From the NCBI GenBank assembly GCA_025024175.1, contig QCXZ01000041.1, positions 34,529,786 to 34,593,785 on the forward strand: DNA of 64,000 nucleotides. Reading direction: 5' to 3'. The notes under the pieces are model-generated. The model was not told the DNA's origin. It did not search any database and was given only the letters and a program-made list of their open reading frames with translations. Made by a program: the position numbers and the translations under genes. Every line of letters starts with the position of its first letter. The first letter of the stretch is position 1. Source of the DNA: Rhyzopertha dominica (Eukaryota > Arthropoda > Insecta > Coleoptera > Bostrichidae). Below are positions 24,521-36,932 of this stretch, one piece after another.

Positions 24521-27181
24521 TGCCGTTTCGTTTGCGCCATTAGGTCCGTCTGATACAAAAATTACAATCCTGAACAGGCCCTTTGTTGGTAGTAGGTACT
24601 AAGCAATACATTACATCATTTTTCGCATCGTCTTCGTTCGCCAACAAATCATAAGCAATTTTACGAGTTCATTCATTGATATAGCAATAGATGACAATAA
24701 ATGCAATGAACTACAATTTTTTTTTCATTTTTCCTATTATCAATGGGTGCAAGTAGGTGTGTTTATTGAACTAATAAAACACTATGCTATTATAAGGTCA
24801 ATACATAACTATTTTCACAGAAAATGGTGTCGTTATTTTGGTAAATGTGAAATAAATACCGATTATTGCCATTCAAGCAATACAACTTGAAACACATTGG
24901 CATTAGATATTAGGTCTTCTTAAATGACTATATTAGTACCTTTGTCTAATGATTTTATAGCAAAAGTATTGTCCCTTTACAATTCAACTGTTATTCAAAA
25001 TTTTATCAGTGGATTACGATGAAAAACATGTTTATTCCTTATTTTGTCAGTGAAACCAGAGTTGTTTAGTATAGGACCGAAATAGTTAAATATTCCTAAA
25101 TGTTATATAAGCTTTTGTCAGTAACCTACATCAGTAAATTAAAAGAAAGAAATCAGTATTTCAGGACATTTCTTTATTTTTTATGCAGCGTACAAAATAA
25201 CCGCTTGACAGAAAATAAGTCACTTTTATTATTGTCGTTTTCCAAACAAATATTTTATTTGATTTAATGAACTAACTGTACCCCTTTCTAAAAACAACCA
25301 CAGCTACAGTATTTTAACAATTATACGTAGCTAAGTTTAACTAAATACAGCAATTTTCAAGGCAGGAAATAATACATTCAGCTTGTGTTTATTATGTCTA
25401 TCCGAACTTGGATGAAAAAGTTTCCGTTTATCAGAAAAGTGAAGTGTGAATTGCACTTTTGCAGAGCAAACAGAACCAGAAAATCTTTGTTTTGTAATAC
25501 TGGTATTATTTATTTGCCTGAAATAATAATTTCTTAACAAACATGCAGTATATGTATATGGATTTATTTCTATATCTAAAGAAACAATGGCGCATTTGAC
25601 TATGTGTACTTCATAAGAAAATCCCAGTTAGTTCGATTCAAGTGAAAGCGGAACTATCCAAAGTAAACAAATATTCACAAAAGTAAGTATATATACTTTG
25701 GATATTAAATTATTTGATTATTCAGGTTTTCAATTTCTGATTTCAAATAACAATAAGGGGGAAGCAAAACACAACGGTATTAAAGCTTATTCTTTTTTTA
25801 TTTCACCTAATTCTTATACTCTTTATTACTTTTATTTTCAACGTTCATCTTATTTTGTAATCTCTGACTGACCTAAAAATACTTTTCAAGCTTCTCTCAT
25901 TGTTTACGCTTGCTAACCTAGTTTTTCCGTGCGCTCAATGGAGCTGTATAAATCCAAACTCCTTCCTTTCTGCAAGTAGTCCGTGTCGTACTCCCATTTA
26001 ACATTCTATACGCGGAGCTTGTATCGCTACTCCGCAAACTTTCCACCGTGAATAGCTCGGAGCTTTAAAGTAAATTTATGGCGAGGCATCCGAAGAGACA
26101 ATAAATTAATTTTGTGTCCTCCGCCGTATTAGCTATGAATAAAACTACAGCGCTTCAATCGCCGTACACCAATCCGGTTGCTTAATCCATACTAAAGCCG
26201 AGATTGGATTTGAAACAGCACTGCAATTAAAATAACTTTGTCACGTTTGTCACTTCCGAATAAGGTAATCGCTACTGATATTTGGTTAGTCTAGAACGTT
26301 TCCAGTATACAATGTGGTATAGCCACTTGCGAAATTCTACCTTTTCGACATGGACACGATATGTACCGCACTTTAGGGGTCATTGTGTGAAAATCGCTTA
26401 TAAATCATCTGGCGGTGGATTTAGGAACTACGACGTAGGTTGGTACATTCTTTAAGTACAGACTGCCGATTGCCCGGTCAATTTGTGAAAGCGAAAAAAG
26501 CCCTGGAAAATAAAATTACTTTAAATGATTAATTTCTGTCATATTCATTTTAGTTCAAAGTAGTTAGCTCCACTACGTATTTAAGATACGTATTCACGTC
26601 CAACTTTTTGCTAAGTAGCAAACTGGCGCCGCTGAAAGCTACTAACTTAATTAGAGGCTTACGGACTTGTCTTGTGTACCGAGAGACGTTACTGAAGATG
26701 GACATAGTTATTTTGGATGTCGACCCGTCGTCTCCCATTCATGAATTATTAAGTCTTCAGCGGAAATATGTCGGTAGTGCGTATAATGAAATCGTCCGGT
26801 ACGTAGCGAAATTGCGGTACCTGTCTACTTGACAATACAAACTCATATATAGTTCTACAGCTGGAGTGTGTCCTAAACCAGTTACAGACATGGGCGTAGC
26901 TAGTGGGGGATTAAACTGAAAGACAAAATCACGGACTGTCTTTTGAAGAACATCCACCATAGGCACATGCAGTTTTACATTTACGAACCATTTCGGGTAC
27001 TTCATTATATCCAATAGGAAGGTACAATACAAGGCAAGCCTAAAAGGTATTGAGCTGATTCAAAATAACATTTAAAAATTTTCGTTGTGTTTCTGTAAGA
27101 TAAGTCTCTGTGTCAAAAGGAAAGTGTTTTGACGAAGACCGTATCGATAATATGACAGTGATGGAAATACTTGAAAATAAC
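24521..27181. other. Unique DNA, no gene recognised
   Basis: No family motif or convincing exon is seen. The stretch 25950-26300 is less AT-rich. Two overlapping frames on opposite strands near 26550-26830 (62 and 74 codons) have no recognisable domain. The GGCGTAGCTAG repeat motif occurs at 26889. The segment ends at the N gap. Confidence 0.4.
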
Positions 27182-27281
27182 NNNNNNNNNNNNNNNNNNN
27201 NNNNNNNNNNNNNNNNNNNNNNNNNNNNNNNNNNNNNNNNNNNNNNNNNNNNNNNNNNNNNNNNNNNNNNNNNNNNNNNNN
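27182..27281. other. Assembly gap of 100 N
   Basis: Exactly 100 Ns, the conventional placeholder for a gap of unknown size. Duplication copy 2 begins at the next base, so the order and orientation of the two sides rest on scaffolding rather than continuous sequence. Confidence 0.99.
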
Positions 27282-27706
27282 AAATACAAAAAAAGAAAAA
27301 TATAGAAGACTCAAAAATTTATTCTATTTAAATGTGCGCAAAGCACCATAGGTAGCGTCCTCCACATTTTACAATGAAAATGATAGCAGATTTCCATTTT
27401 TCACCCCAAATACTCGCGCTTGTGACAACACAGCAAAACACCACCAGCACAAGAAATTATTTATGAAAAACTAAAAGCAAACGAACTTTTGACACCCTGT
27501 AGCTCAGAAATCATCCACTTTTGGACTAATTTTGGGTTAGATCGTCACGTTTTAGCCTCAGAAANTTGTGGTAGCANTTTTCCGTACCTTTTAGAGAAAC
27601 CCTATATATTTAAAATGTATGTAATGAATTTATTTTAATAAGCTTAGACAACATTATTCAAGTATTTTTTTAAACATATTTATACGTATGCAGGTAAAAC
27701 TCAAAA

Positions 27707-30700
27707 ATGCGACGCCTTATCCTGCCACTATATCTTCTGGTGTCGACGTGTCGTGGATTCCCAGCAAGCAGCGAGACATCAACGCCCACCCGTTACAATG
27801 TAGGCATTGGTTCTTCATTCAGCGACCTGGAAGTAGCTAGTCAAAAAGTCGACGTTCAACCGTCAGTAACGAATACCAGAACGAGGAGCATAAATAACCA
27901 AAAAGTCACCGCCATAGAATCGCTAGGAAGTCAAATTAACAGAATAGGAAGGTTGCCGGAAGAAAAGGCTTCATTTGTAAGCCAATTACAGCAGGTACGT
28001 GCTAGAACAGGTTACGCTTATTGAAGAAAATTTAGACTTCATTGCGGATACCTTGAAAATATAACATTCTATGGTCTAAGGACACATCAAAAATGCAAAT
28101 GACTATTGGAGGTATGGTATTCTACATTCCTTTATTTTGTTATGCTTCTATGAAATGAAATTTGAGATATTTTGAGCATTTCAAATTATTTATTATTTAC
28201 CCAACAATTCCATTCACGTGCGCAGTATTTCCTAAATGAAAATATAAATCAGATTGTTAAGTGGATGTTTGATGTTTGTACCTAATGAACACGGTAATAG
28301 TTACAACGCTACTAAACTGTACCAATATATAACAATGTTGTGTGCAGCGTTCGTGAAACCAAAATATTAATTGACCTACTTATATTATTTTTACTAATGA
28401 AAGTTTCTCACTTTCTTTTCTCTGACGAAGTTATGTAGCTTATTAAATTATGATTACGTAACAAAGATCAGTGCTATTTGTCGTCCAATTTCAGAAAAGA
28501 AACAAATGTTATACAACTTCCTGATAAAATAAATAAATTCGATATTTTCGAAATAGTTGGGATCATGCTTCTTACAATTGTAAAATTTACAATTTTTCTT
28601 ACAAAGTATTAACATTGTAATTACAATAGAGTATCAAAGCAAATCAACAAAGTACCTAGCAGTTATAATGAACCGATACAATTTATGTTCATTCACTAGA
28701 AAATTGTTACCTTGAAATTAACCACAAAAATGTGAGAGCACAATGTCAAGTCATTAAAACTACACCTATTTAAAATAACCGCTTTAATGTGATTCTGAAA
28801 CATCTGATGGATATACATGAGCTATAGAACATTTTTTTAACTAATTAGATAAAATACTTACATTAAACTAAGTCACTTGGTCTCTTCGGCGTATTGTTTT
28901 TCTGATAAGGTAAGGCAGCTTTAATTTCTTTTAACATTGGTCCACTTCTTCTTTTTCTAGTTTGTTCAGATACCTACATTTGCAGTAGATCAGGACAAGT
29001 CTGGTTAGTCCTTTCTTTCCATTGAGATACTATACCGTTAATTTATCAAACATCTTAATCTCCTTAGTCAGTTACCATTTGTCTTTAAAAGTATATACTC
29101 TACAGACGACATCAAAAATTTTAATCCGGTAAGGGAAAGTATTGAGTCAAAATGTCTAGCAAATTCCAACAAGATTCAAACGAGTCGAAGTTACCGGCTA
29201 TCCGGTAAGTCCCAAAGGACAAAAAAAAACTGAATTACTTATTTTAATTATGTAAATACTTTAGATATATTATGTAGATAGGACAAGACTACAACCCATA
29301 CAGCTGGTTTGACAACATTTCACTGCACAAAATGTATAATATTTAAACACCAAATTATGAACTTTTATTATTGGAACTTGGAACCACGCGCGACGGGTGT
29401 GCATATAAAACTACCACTAGATAGAGAAAGGTAAACGAAATAACTGAATGTTAAGGGCGGCTATCCGAAGACAGCAAAAAATAAAATAAATGTACAGATT
29501 TTTTTGCAGCAATATACCTTATTTATCAAAAATTACAATGACGACTTTGAAAAAATTGTTTATGCACTTAAATTATTTACAACGTGTACGTCCGAAATTA
29601 AGTCATTCGTGAATCAATGAACTGCTACAAGGAATGGATAATTTTGCCTAAAGGAATTCTTATGCCCAGATGCAAAGAATTTCATATAGTTAATTAATAG
29701 GTAATTGGACATTATTGTACTCCGAAAAGTCTTGATCACTTCTAGGCCAACACCAAACCTCCTTTTCCGGATTCCGGACGGAAGGAAGCAGTCCAGGAAC
29801 AAGAGTCGAAGCTGAGCATGGTGGACTCCATTTATAGTTATGCACAGCAGTTTATCGCTGGCCTTTTCAATCATAAACCATTGGTAGATACGGTACAAGA
29901 ACAGGAAAAATATGGGAACGACGGCGACAAGTATAGGGCGATCGGTACTGCAGTAGTCAACAGTTTTGAAGGATTTTCGAATTTTCTCAATAGCGCCGTA
30001 GAGGTAAGAGATCTGTTTTAATAGCTTATGAACCAAGACGGTTAAAATTTCATTACCAACCGAAATTTAAATTGAACATACGAGAATATCTAAACTGAAT
30101 TCAAAGCTAAGTGTATTGATTAAACAATTAATCTAATTGGGAAAAGTGTTACTACCGTTTCAGCTTTGGGTTTCAAAATTCAATTTAGAAAATTACTCAA
30201 ATAAGAGGTGAATATTTCTGAAGCTGTTTTAACAGGACTAATCGGAATGCGGCTAAAATTTGCATATTTCCAGAATATGCATAACGGAGGTAATAATTTT
30301 ATCACTGCGATATTTATACTCGTAAGTATCAAAAGTAAGATTTTTTACAGTGTCTATATTCGTATGACATGAGCTAGATAATTTTATGGAAATGGACAGT
30401 ATGAAATTTTTACAATGTTACAAAAGCAAAAAATAGAAAAGCCTTATCACAAGAATTGTAAATACGAGTATTTAAGGTGTAGTTTTTTGTATAAATTGGC
30501 AATATAAAAGAATGTATTACGTATATACTATTGTATTGTTTTAAAAGGGGCTACAATTCCATTTCGATCGTAGTTGTAGAAATAGGTAATTATGTGCATA
30601 ACAGTAAATTATTATTATAAATTGTCTATAACAAGTACTAAAAAAATAAAATAAGGTTTGTTACTGGGAACTGTACTTGAAACTGCATGTATAAACGCCA

Positions 30701-31152
30701 TTACATTGTCACTTAGCTAAAAACACTGAAACCATTATTTATTTTTTGTATTGTGAATTATTAGGTAAAACATATACATATAATTACAAGTTTATTTTAA
30801 AAACTCTGACTCAGTAATTGTTTGCTTCTGTACCGAGTACCTATTCAACATAACCACCAAATTAACGATAACAGATGCATGTTTGTGTCAACAAAGAAAC
30901 TGTTCATCATATATTAATAGCATTTTTACTTATCGCAGCTAAAATGCAAAAATTTTTCGATAAAACGTTGGTTTTATTTGGACTTTTATGTTCCATTTTG
31001 AATACATCCTGTACCTACATACATTTCTCACTACTCGTAAAATAAAATACCCGAATGTTTATTTTCAGGTACCTTTTACGTTAATGAAACAACTAGGTCA
31101 AAAGGCGACGTCCGCTTTAAACAGTGTTGGAGGAAAATTGGTGGGACTTTGA
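27707..31152 (+). CDS. Small secreted protein, unknown function (copy 2, 3 exons)
   Basis: Exons 27707-27994, 29746-30003 and 31069-31152 encode the same 209-residue secreted protein as copy 1, with identical phase-0 splice sites. The one coding difference I see is at the second codon of exon 2: AAC (Asn) here, ATC (Ile) in copy 1. Exon 1, exon 3 and the rest of exon 2 translate identically. A poly(A) signal is at 31293-31298. The gene converges on the tetraspanin, whose stop codon is 3.6 kb downstream on the other strand. The near absence of coding change says little about selection, since the introns are also almost identical. Confidence 0.75.
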
Positions 31153-31292
31153 GAAAAAGATGTTCAAATTGAAACATCTGCCATAACGCTCAGAATATGA
31201 GGGTAGATGTTATGTATTACCTTAGACCCTTAGAATGAATTAGATAGATTAGTGAAACGCTGTATATATGTTATACTTTTGTACTGAATTTT

Positions 31293-31298
31293 AATAAA
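31293..31298 (+). other. Poly(A) signal of secreted-protein gene, copy 2
   Basis: AATAAA about 140 nt after the stop codon, in the same context as in copy 1. Confidence 0.6.
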
Positions 31299-31633
31299 GA
31301 AATGTAAAATTGTTTTAATATTCTGGTATGTAACAATCTTTTATAGTAGGTACCCTGCAGTGATGTCGACTTTGAACATTCTAAGAAATAAACCTAAAAT
31401 AGGTAAAATTCAGTGAATAGATTATGTTGAAGTTGTCACTGAATCATGATGGCTGTTACTCATATCTTGGTTGAACTAAATCCTTCGACCTTTATAGCTT
31501 GTTTCTGAAGTTTTTTTTATTAATGTGCCATATCTACAGTAGACGTATTTAATTCAATCATTATAATAATATAATAGTGCACTAAAACCCAGTACTTCAA
31601 TATATACATCTCACCGCGAAGTCTAACATGGAA

Positions 31634-31870
31634 TAGGGCCGTGATGATAAAATTCCAGGCCCGGGGGGTGAGAGTGTACGGGTCCTTGTATATTGCATAA
31701 ACTCGCAAAAAATCACAAGTGATTAAGGTCATTAAAAATTCATTCATATTCGACGAAAGTTTTGTATCAAATACATTTTTTCATATTTTATACATACAAG
31801 ATTCGGAGCCCTCGAACCAGGACCCCTCCGAAATTCACGAGCCCGTCACCCCCATTTCTCTATGGCCCTG
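31634..31870. mobile_element. hAT-like MITE (copy 2)
   Basis: Counterpart of 14056-14293 within the large duplication, with the same mirrored GGGCC ends and imperfect 8-nt flanks. Its presence in both copies means the insertion predates the split of the two copies. Confidence 0.45.
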
Positions 31871-33030
31871 ATATGGACACTTAAAACTAGAATCTGACGA
31901 AGTCTGTTTTTTTTTTTGGTCGAAATTGCTTCGTTACCTTCGATCAAAAGCCAAGCCAAAGTCGAGGTAAAGGATTATTTGTTAATATAGTTATTTTTTC
32001 AAAGAGTTAAGTTAAAAGGACTGGATAAAATAAAATAAAATATCACTGAAAATGGCTTTTCATCTATAGCAGATAAGTTTCTCAAAATTTAAGATAGTTA
32101 CTCCCAGCTCGAAAATTTTCAATAGCAACGGAGTGATGTTCATACTTCATTGAAAAGATACTTTGATTACTTTAATGCTCGCATTTTGAAAATTCAAATC
32201 GGACAATCCGTTCTGGGGTTGTGACTGTTGACTTTTTCCCTCCATCCTAAATGTTGAACGCGTTCATCTAGAAGGTTCGGATACAATCGCAGTAATATAG
32301 TTAATGACTTGTTTTTGAAGGATAACATACCTCCCAGCAGCCATTGCTAACGATAATTTTAGAGTTGGGAGTGACTGTGGCGCTTTTGAGAAAAACACCT
32401 CTGGGAGGTCATTTTCTGGCAACGTACCAGGATTTTATCTAAATTTTTTAACTTCATGATAGGATGGGAGGACTTTAAGACTTGCAGAAATTTAAACATA
32501 CATAATTTTAGAACGGACCGTCAGATTTTAATTTTCTAGTGTTTAAGATCACGAAAGTGGTTTTTATCTATTTTAAATGTATAGTTGGTAGCAATTGTAG
32601 AACCATCTTGGACTTTGATACAAAAATATTATCATCTGTAAAAAAAGCAGTAAGAACATGGAAAAATGCGAAACTAGGAGTTAGCTGTCAGATTTGCTTA
32701 ATATTGCAAAAAGTGGAGTTAATTTAATTTCACTATAACTTTATGAATAGTGGAGCTAGCTGAGGCTAGCTTATAGGATAATAGGGAACTACAGGATATG
32801 AAAAACTGTCAAAGATAAGAGTTAAATTATTTCCCCAAAGTAGTGTGAAGCTAGATTACCAGAATTTAGACAACATGGCAGAGCCATATGGCATTCTGGA
32901 ATAGTGTTAAGATATCAAGTTTATATAAGTAGCAAGATGGAGCTTACTTTAAGTTTGGTGTACAGTGACTTTATAAGGACAGTGACAACAATAAGTGTCT
33001 CATTTTTTACTGGCTCCGCTATTAATTGTC

Positions 33031-33168
33031 GAGAATTGGAGGTTCCTTGAAGGGAACTAGTTCCTTAGGTCCCGATCAGGTTGAGGAATGAGAGAATTAG
33101 AGGTTCTGAGAAGGGAACTAGTAGTTCCTTAGGTCTCAGTAAGGTTGAGGAACTAGTTCCTTATTAGT
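33031..33168. repeat. Tandem repeat of about 61 bp (copy 2)
   Basis: Counterpart of 15453-15590, with the same two units and GGAACTAGTTCC palindromes. No difference in unit number from copy 1. Confidence 0.7.
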
Positions 33169-34770
33169 TCCTGGTCGCCGGAAAGCGAAAACGTTCTCGC
33201 AAAAACCGGGTCCGTAGGTGGAGCTAGGAGCCAGCACCGTAACAAGGCGTATGAGGTACATTCGAGAAAGACCTATATGGGAGACTGGTTTACGCATAAA
33301 TGAAGGTTGCTAGTATTACAGCAAATAGTGAATTGTAAAAATTCGAAATTACTTTTAAACATTAGTAATGTGTTTTTGGACGAACGTCATTCTTGTCGAA
33401 GTGACGTTTCTTAAGTCACAGTGCAATAACTCCGCCTCCCAAGCGCCAAGAGCTCTGGTAGGAGTTCTATTTATCCATTTCATTCGTTCCTTTTACCTTT
33501 ACCGTTTTGTCTTTCTTGCACATTATTATACAAGAGTTCAAACCGTCAAATAGTTAAAAAAGGTAACTTTCTTTTACATTTATACATAGTCAATTCTTCC
33601 ATTACATTCACAGATGTACAGTGATCATATAATGTCGAAATATGTGATAAAAGGTAAAAATGCACACATCGACGCCAAATCATTTTCATGTTCAGTTAAG
33701 ATCATATGTGATAATACAATGAATAAAAACTGCTATTATTGCAACCGACATTTAAGTAACTTTATAGATTTTNCAGGAAATACAGTGGAATGCAGTAGTT
33801 AATGTAACAGTAAATCAATGTTGGTACAAACTGTGGAATTAGTATGAAACGGTTATCGACAAATAAGGTACAAATCAACATGTCTCATACTTACTTAGGC
33901 CTAGTTAAATAGATCTCTAGCCACTATAACATTACAATACATATATTAATAAATAAATAGTAGAAAACAAAACTATTAATAATGGACAAAAGCAATAGCG
34001 GGTTGGTCCAATAACTGTACTGAAATATCAGGTATTCACTACCACAACAACAACTTTTTGCGAACAGTAACAATACAGAAAGAATAGACAAGATCCTATA
34101 GTAATCAATATCTATGTGATCAATTAACAAGCATTAATTCACTTAACATAATTTTATATGTAACGAACCGCCAGTAGGAACAAGTACTGAGTAAAAAAAC
34201 TCGGTTTGTAAATTTCATGGCACGCTCAATATTCAAATATTAGTTCACTAAAACTTGTAGAAGTTGCTGTTGTAATCATGAACATTAAATGCATATAAAC
34301 TAAACAACGAACGCTTGGATTTACCATCCACCTACTACAGAACCAGTAGTGGAGCCACACAGGGAAAAAAGTTATTTAATAACCATTCTCCTTACAGTAG
34401 TCATCTTAACACAAACATTTCACAATTCAATTCTTAGTAAGTAAATGCGAAATAAGTTAAATTTGTCTCCGAAAATTAGGTAAATTCTATTAAAACTCTT
34501 CAATGTAGCAAATTACTGTTCTGCCTCTCCTGTGCTTCCGCCACTGACCGTACAAACCTACAATGTTTTACACGGGTGCGAAATAAATATTCAGACTAAG
34601 AAACAACGCAAGAAAAATAAATTATTTATCTCTTTTACATCGTTAAAACAGAAAACAACGAAAATAAAACAGCACAGCCGGATTTTATAACCTATAATCA
34701 GTAATCACGAAGAACAGCAGCAACATGGGTGGTCGATCTCGCCGGACTTATGATGTGGATTCTCTTCTGG

Positions 34771-34863
34771 CTAGCGGGTCGTATCGTACGATTTGTAGGT
34801 GTGAGATGCCCTTTTGTACTTGACCGTACAGAAAAGCAGCATAGAAGATATCAGGCCAAAGAG
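34771..34863 (-). CDS. Tetraspanin exon 4 (C-terminal tail)
   Basis: Acceptor TTGTGTTACAG precedes LFGLISSMLLFCTVKYKRAS and HTYKSYDTTR, then TAG. It completes helix 4 and the tail in phase with exon 3. It is the nearer of two identical-translation copies, the other being 17194-17286. The intron between exons 3 and 4 (34864-39422) contains the palindromic foldback element, a mariner fossil, a microsatellite and the THAP transposon remnant. Confidence 0.88.
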   Translation of the reverse strand, partial: LFGLISSMLLFCTVKYKRASHTYKSYDTTR

Positions 34864-36797
34864 CTGTAACACAACAATGTACAAATATAATTTGCTACTA
34901 AATGTTGCTAACGATAAAATATACGAGAGTAATGTTATAATTCCTGTATATATCAAGCTGGCGCTGAACTGGCAATGGTGAAAAAACAAGTGCTCTCAAA
35001 TTATACAAGTTTATCATTGGGACATCACTTAGCTGTACAGGGTCCGCCACCTAAAACTCCCCAGGCTCGTATTTTCTTTGTTTTTCAGGTACAACCTTAA
35101 GTTATATGTCAAATTGTAGGTCTTTTTGAACTCTTTAAAAATAGCATAGTGAGGGTGCAAAATTTTTATTTGCATATTGTGATATTTTGCAAATAAAGTT
35201 AATTTTTGTAAACATTTTTTAATCTTACCCCGTATAATAAATATTGCTTCATTGTTGGATGCCGATTTTTGTCTTCTTCTATTTGTGTCATTACCATGTA
35301 TGCGTAATTTTTACTCCTTCTTAGTGAAAAACAAGAAAAACTAGTCGCCGCCATGTTCTGTTATAGGGCCGTTCACAATTTTTTAAGTGTTAGTTTAGTA
35401 GCTTATTATGGTACAAATTATGCCTACATACCCATCGCTGCACACAAAACCCCAAAATTTTGAGTAACTTTTAAATAAATCAAGTACTAAGTTCGTTATA
35501 AAGAGAGAGAGAGGCTAGAAAGCGAAACCCTGCAATGAGGCTAGTTTGGTTTTCTACATTGCCTACTAGCCTCGTCACGGGGTTTCATTTCCTAGCCTCT
35601 CGCTCTTTTGAACGAACTTTGTACTTGATTTATTTAAAAGTTACTTAAAATTTTTAGGTTTTGTGTGCAGCGATGGGTATGTAGGCACAATTTGTACCGT
35701 AATAAGTTACTAAACTAACACTTACAAATTCTGAACAACCTTATTTAAAGAACATGGCGGCGACTAGTATTTCTTGTTTTTCATTAAGGAGTAAAAATTA
35801 CGCATACTTGGTAATGACACAAATTGAAAAAGACAAAAGTCGCCATTCAACTGTGAAGCAATATTTATTATACGAGGTAAGGTTAAAAATATTGACAAAA
35901 AATAACCTTAAACACAAAATATGATAATCTACAAAAAAAAATTTTTAGACAGCCACCAAGCTATTTTTAAGGAGTTTAAAAAGACCTACAATTTGACATA
36001 TAACTTAATGTTGTACGTAAAAAAAATAAAGAAAATACGAGCCTGGGGAGTTTTAGGTGGCGGACCCTGTATATAGAGTGCGGGTAGTTTACTCAGTTTA
36101 TGTGTAAAAAATTCTCAAATCGTGGTATTTTGATTCAATGGAACAGCGTCACTGTAACAGATTAATGTGCGTATATGAAAATGCAAACACTGCGCGAAAA
36201 AACTGTTGCCGAAATTAACGGTGCGTTACAAGAAGCTTGTCAGGAGTCTTGTGTGGTTAGTTCAACAGTAACTTGATGGAGTAAGCGTTCCAGAGCATTG
36301 GACTAGTGTTAAAGACGACCACAGAAGTTGGAGACCTCATACTGCAACCGACAACACTTTTGCTGCACTGTGGCTACAATAATGGAAGAAGACCGCATGG
36401 ACAAAACAAGCAATAGACAAATACCAAAAGACAAATATATTTGTCTTCTTTGTAGAAAATTTAAATGCTTGATTCCAAAAGTGTAGACGAGATATGAAAG
36501 ACAGCGGCGTAATCCTCTTGCACGATAACGCTTGATCGCATAAAATAGTGTCAGTCAAAGAAGTTTGAGAGAAGAACTGCTGTGAAATTCCCCCACACCG
36601 CCCGTGCAGCTCTGACGCGAGTCCTCCAGTTTTCGTTATGTTTCTTCAGTGGAAAGAAGAAAGAAAGAAACAGAAAGAATAAGTCCAAATTATTGACTTG
36701 GAAGGATAAAAGCCCTGCAACAACTTGCGTTCGAACAACTGAAACATCTTGACAAAAATGACGCATTTAACGACATTACATTACTGCCGAAGCGATG

Positions 36798-36832
<35 letters not shown>

Positions 36833-36844
36833 CTCACGCACTCA

Positions 36845-36932
<88 letters not shown>

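Larger units (their letters stand above)
27282..36546. repeat. Large direct duplication, copy 2
   Basis: Direct repeat of 9718-18956, beginning right after the N gap and ending with the same TAAAAT string before a different flank (AGTGTCAGTC). Equivalent positions are shifted by 17564 to 17590 nt, drifting through small indels. It carries every element of copy 1. Confidence 0.95.
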
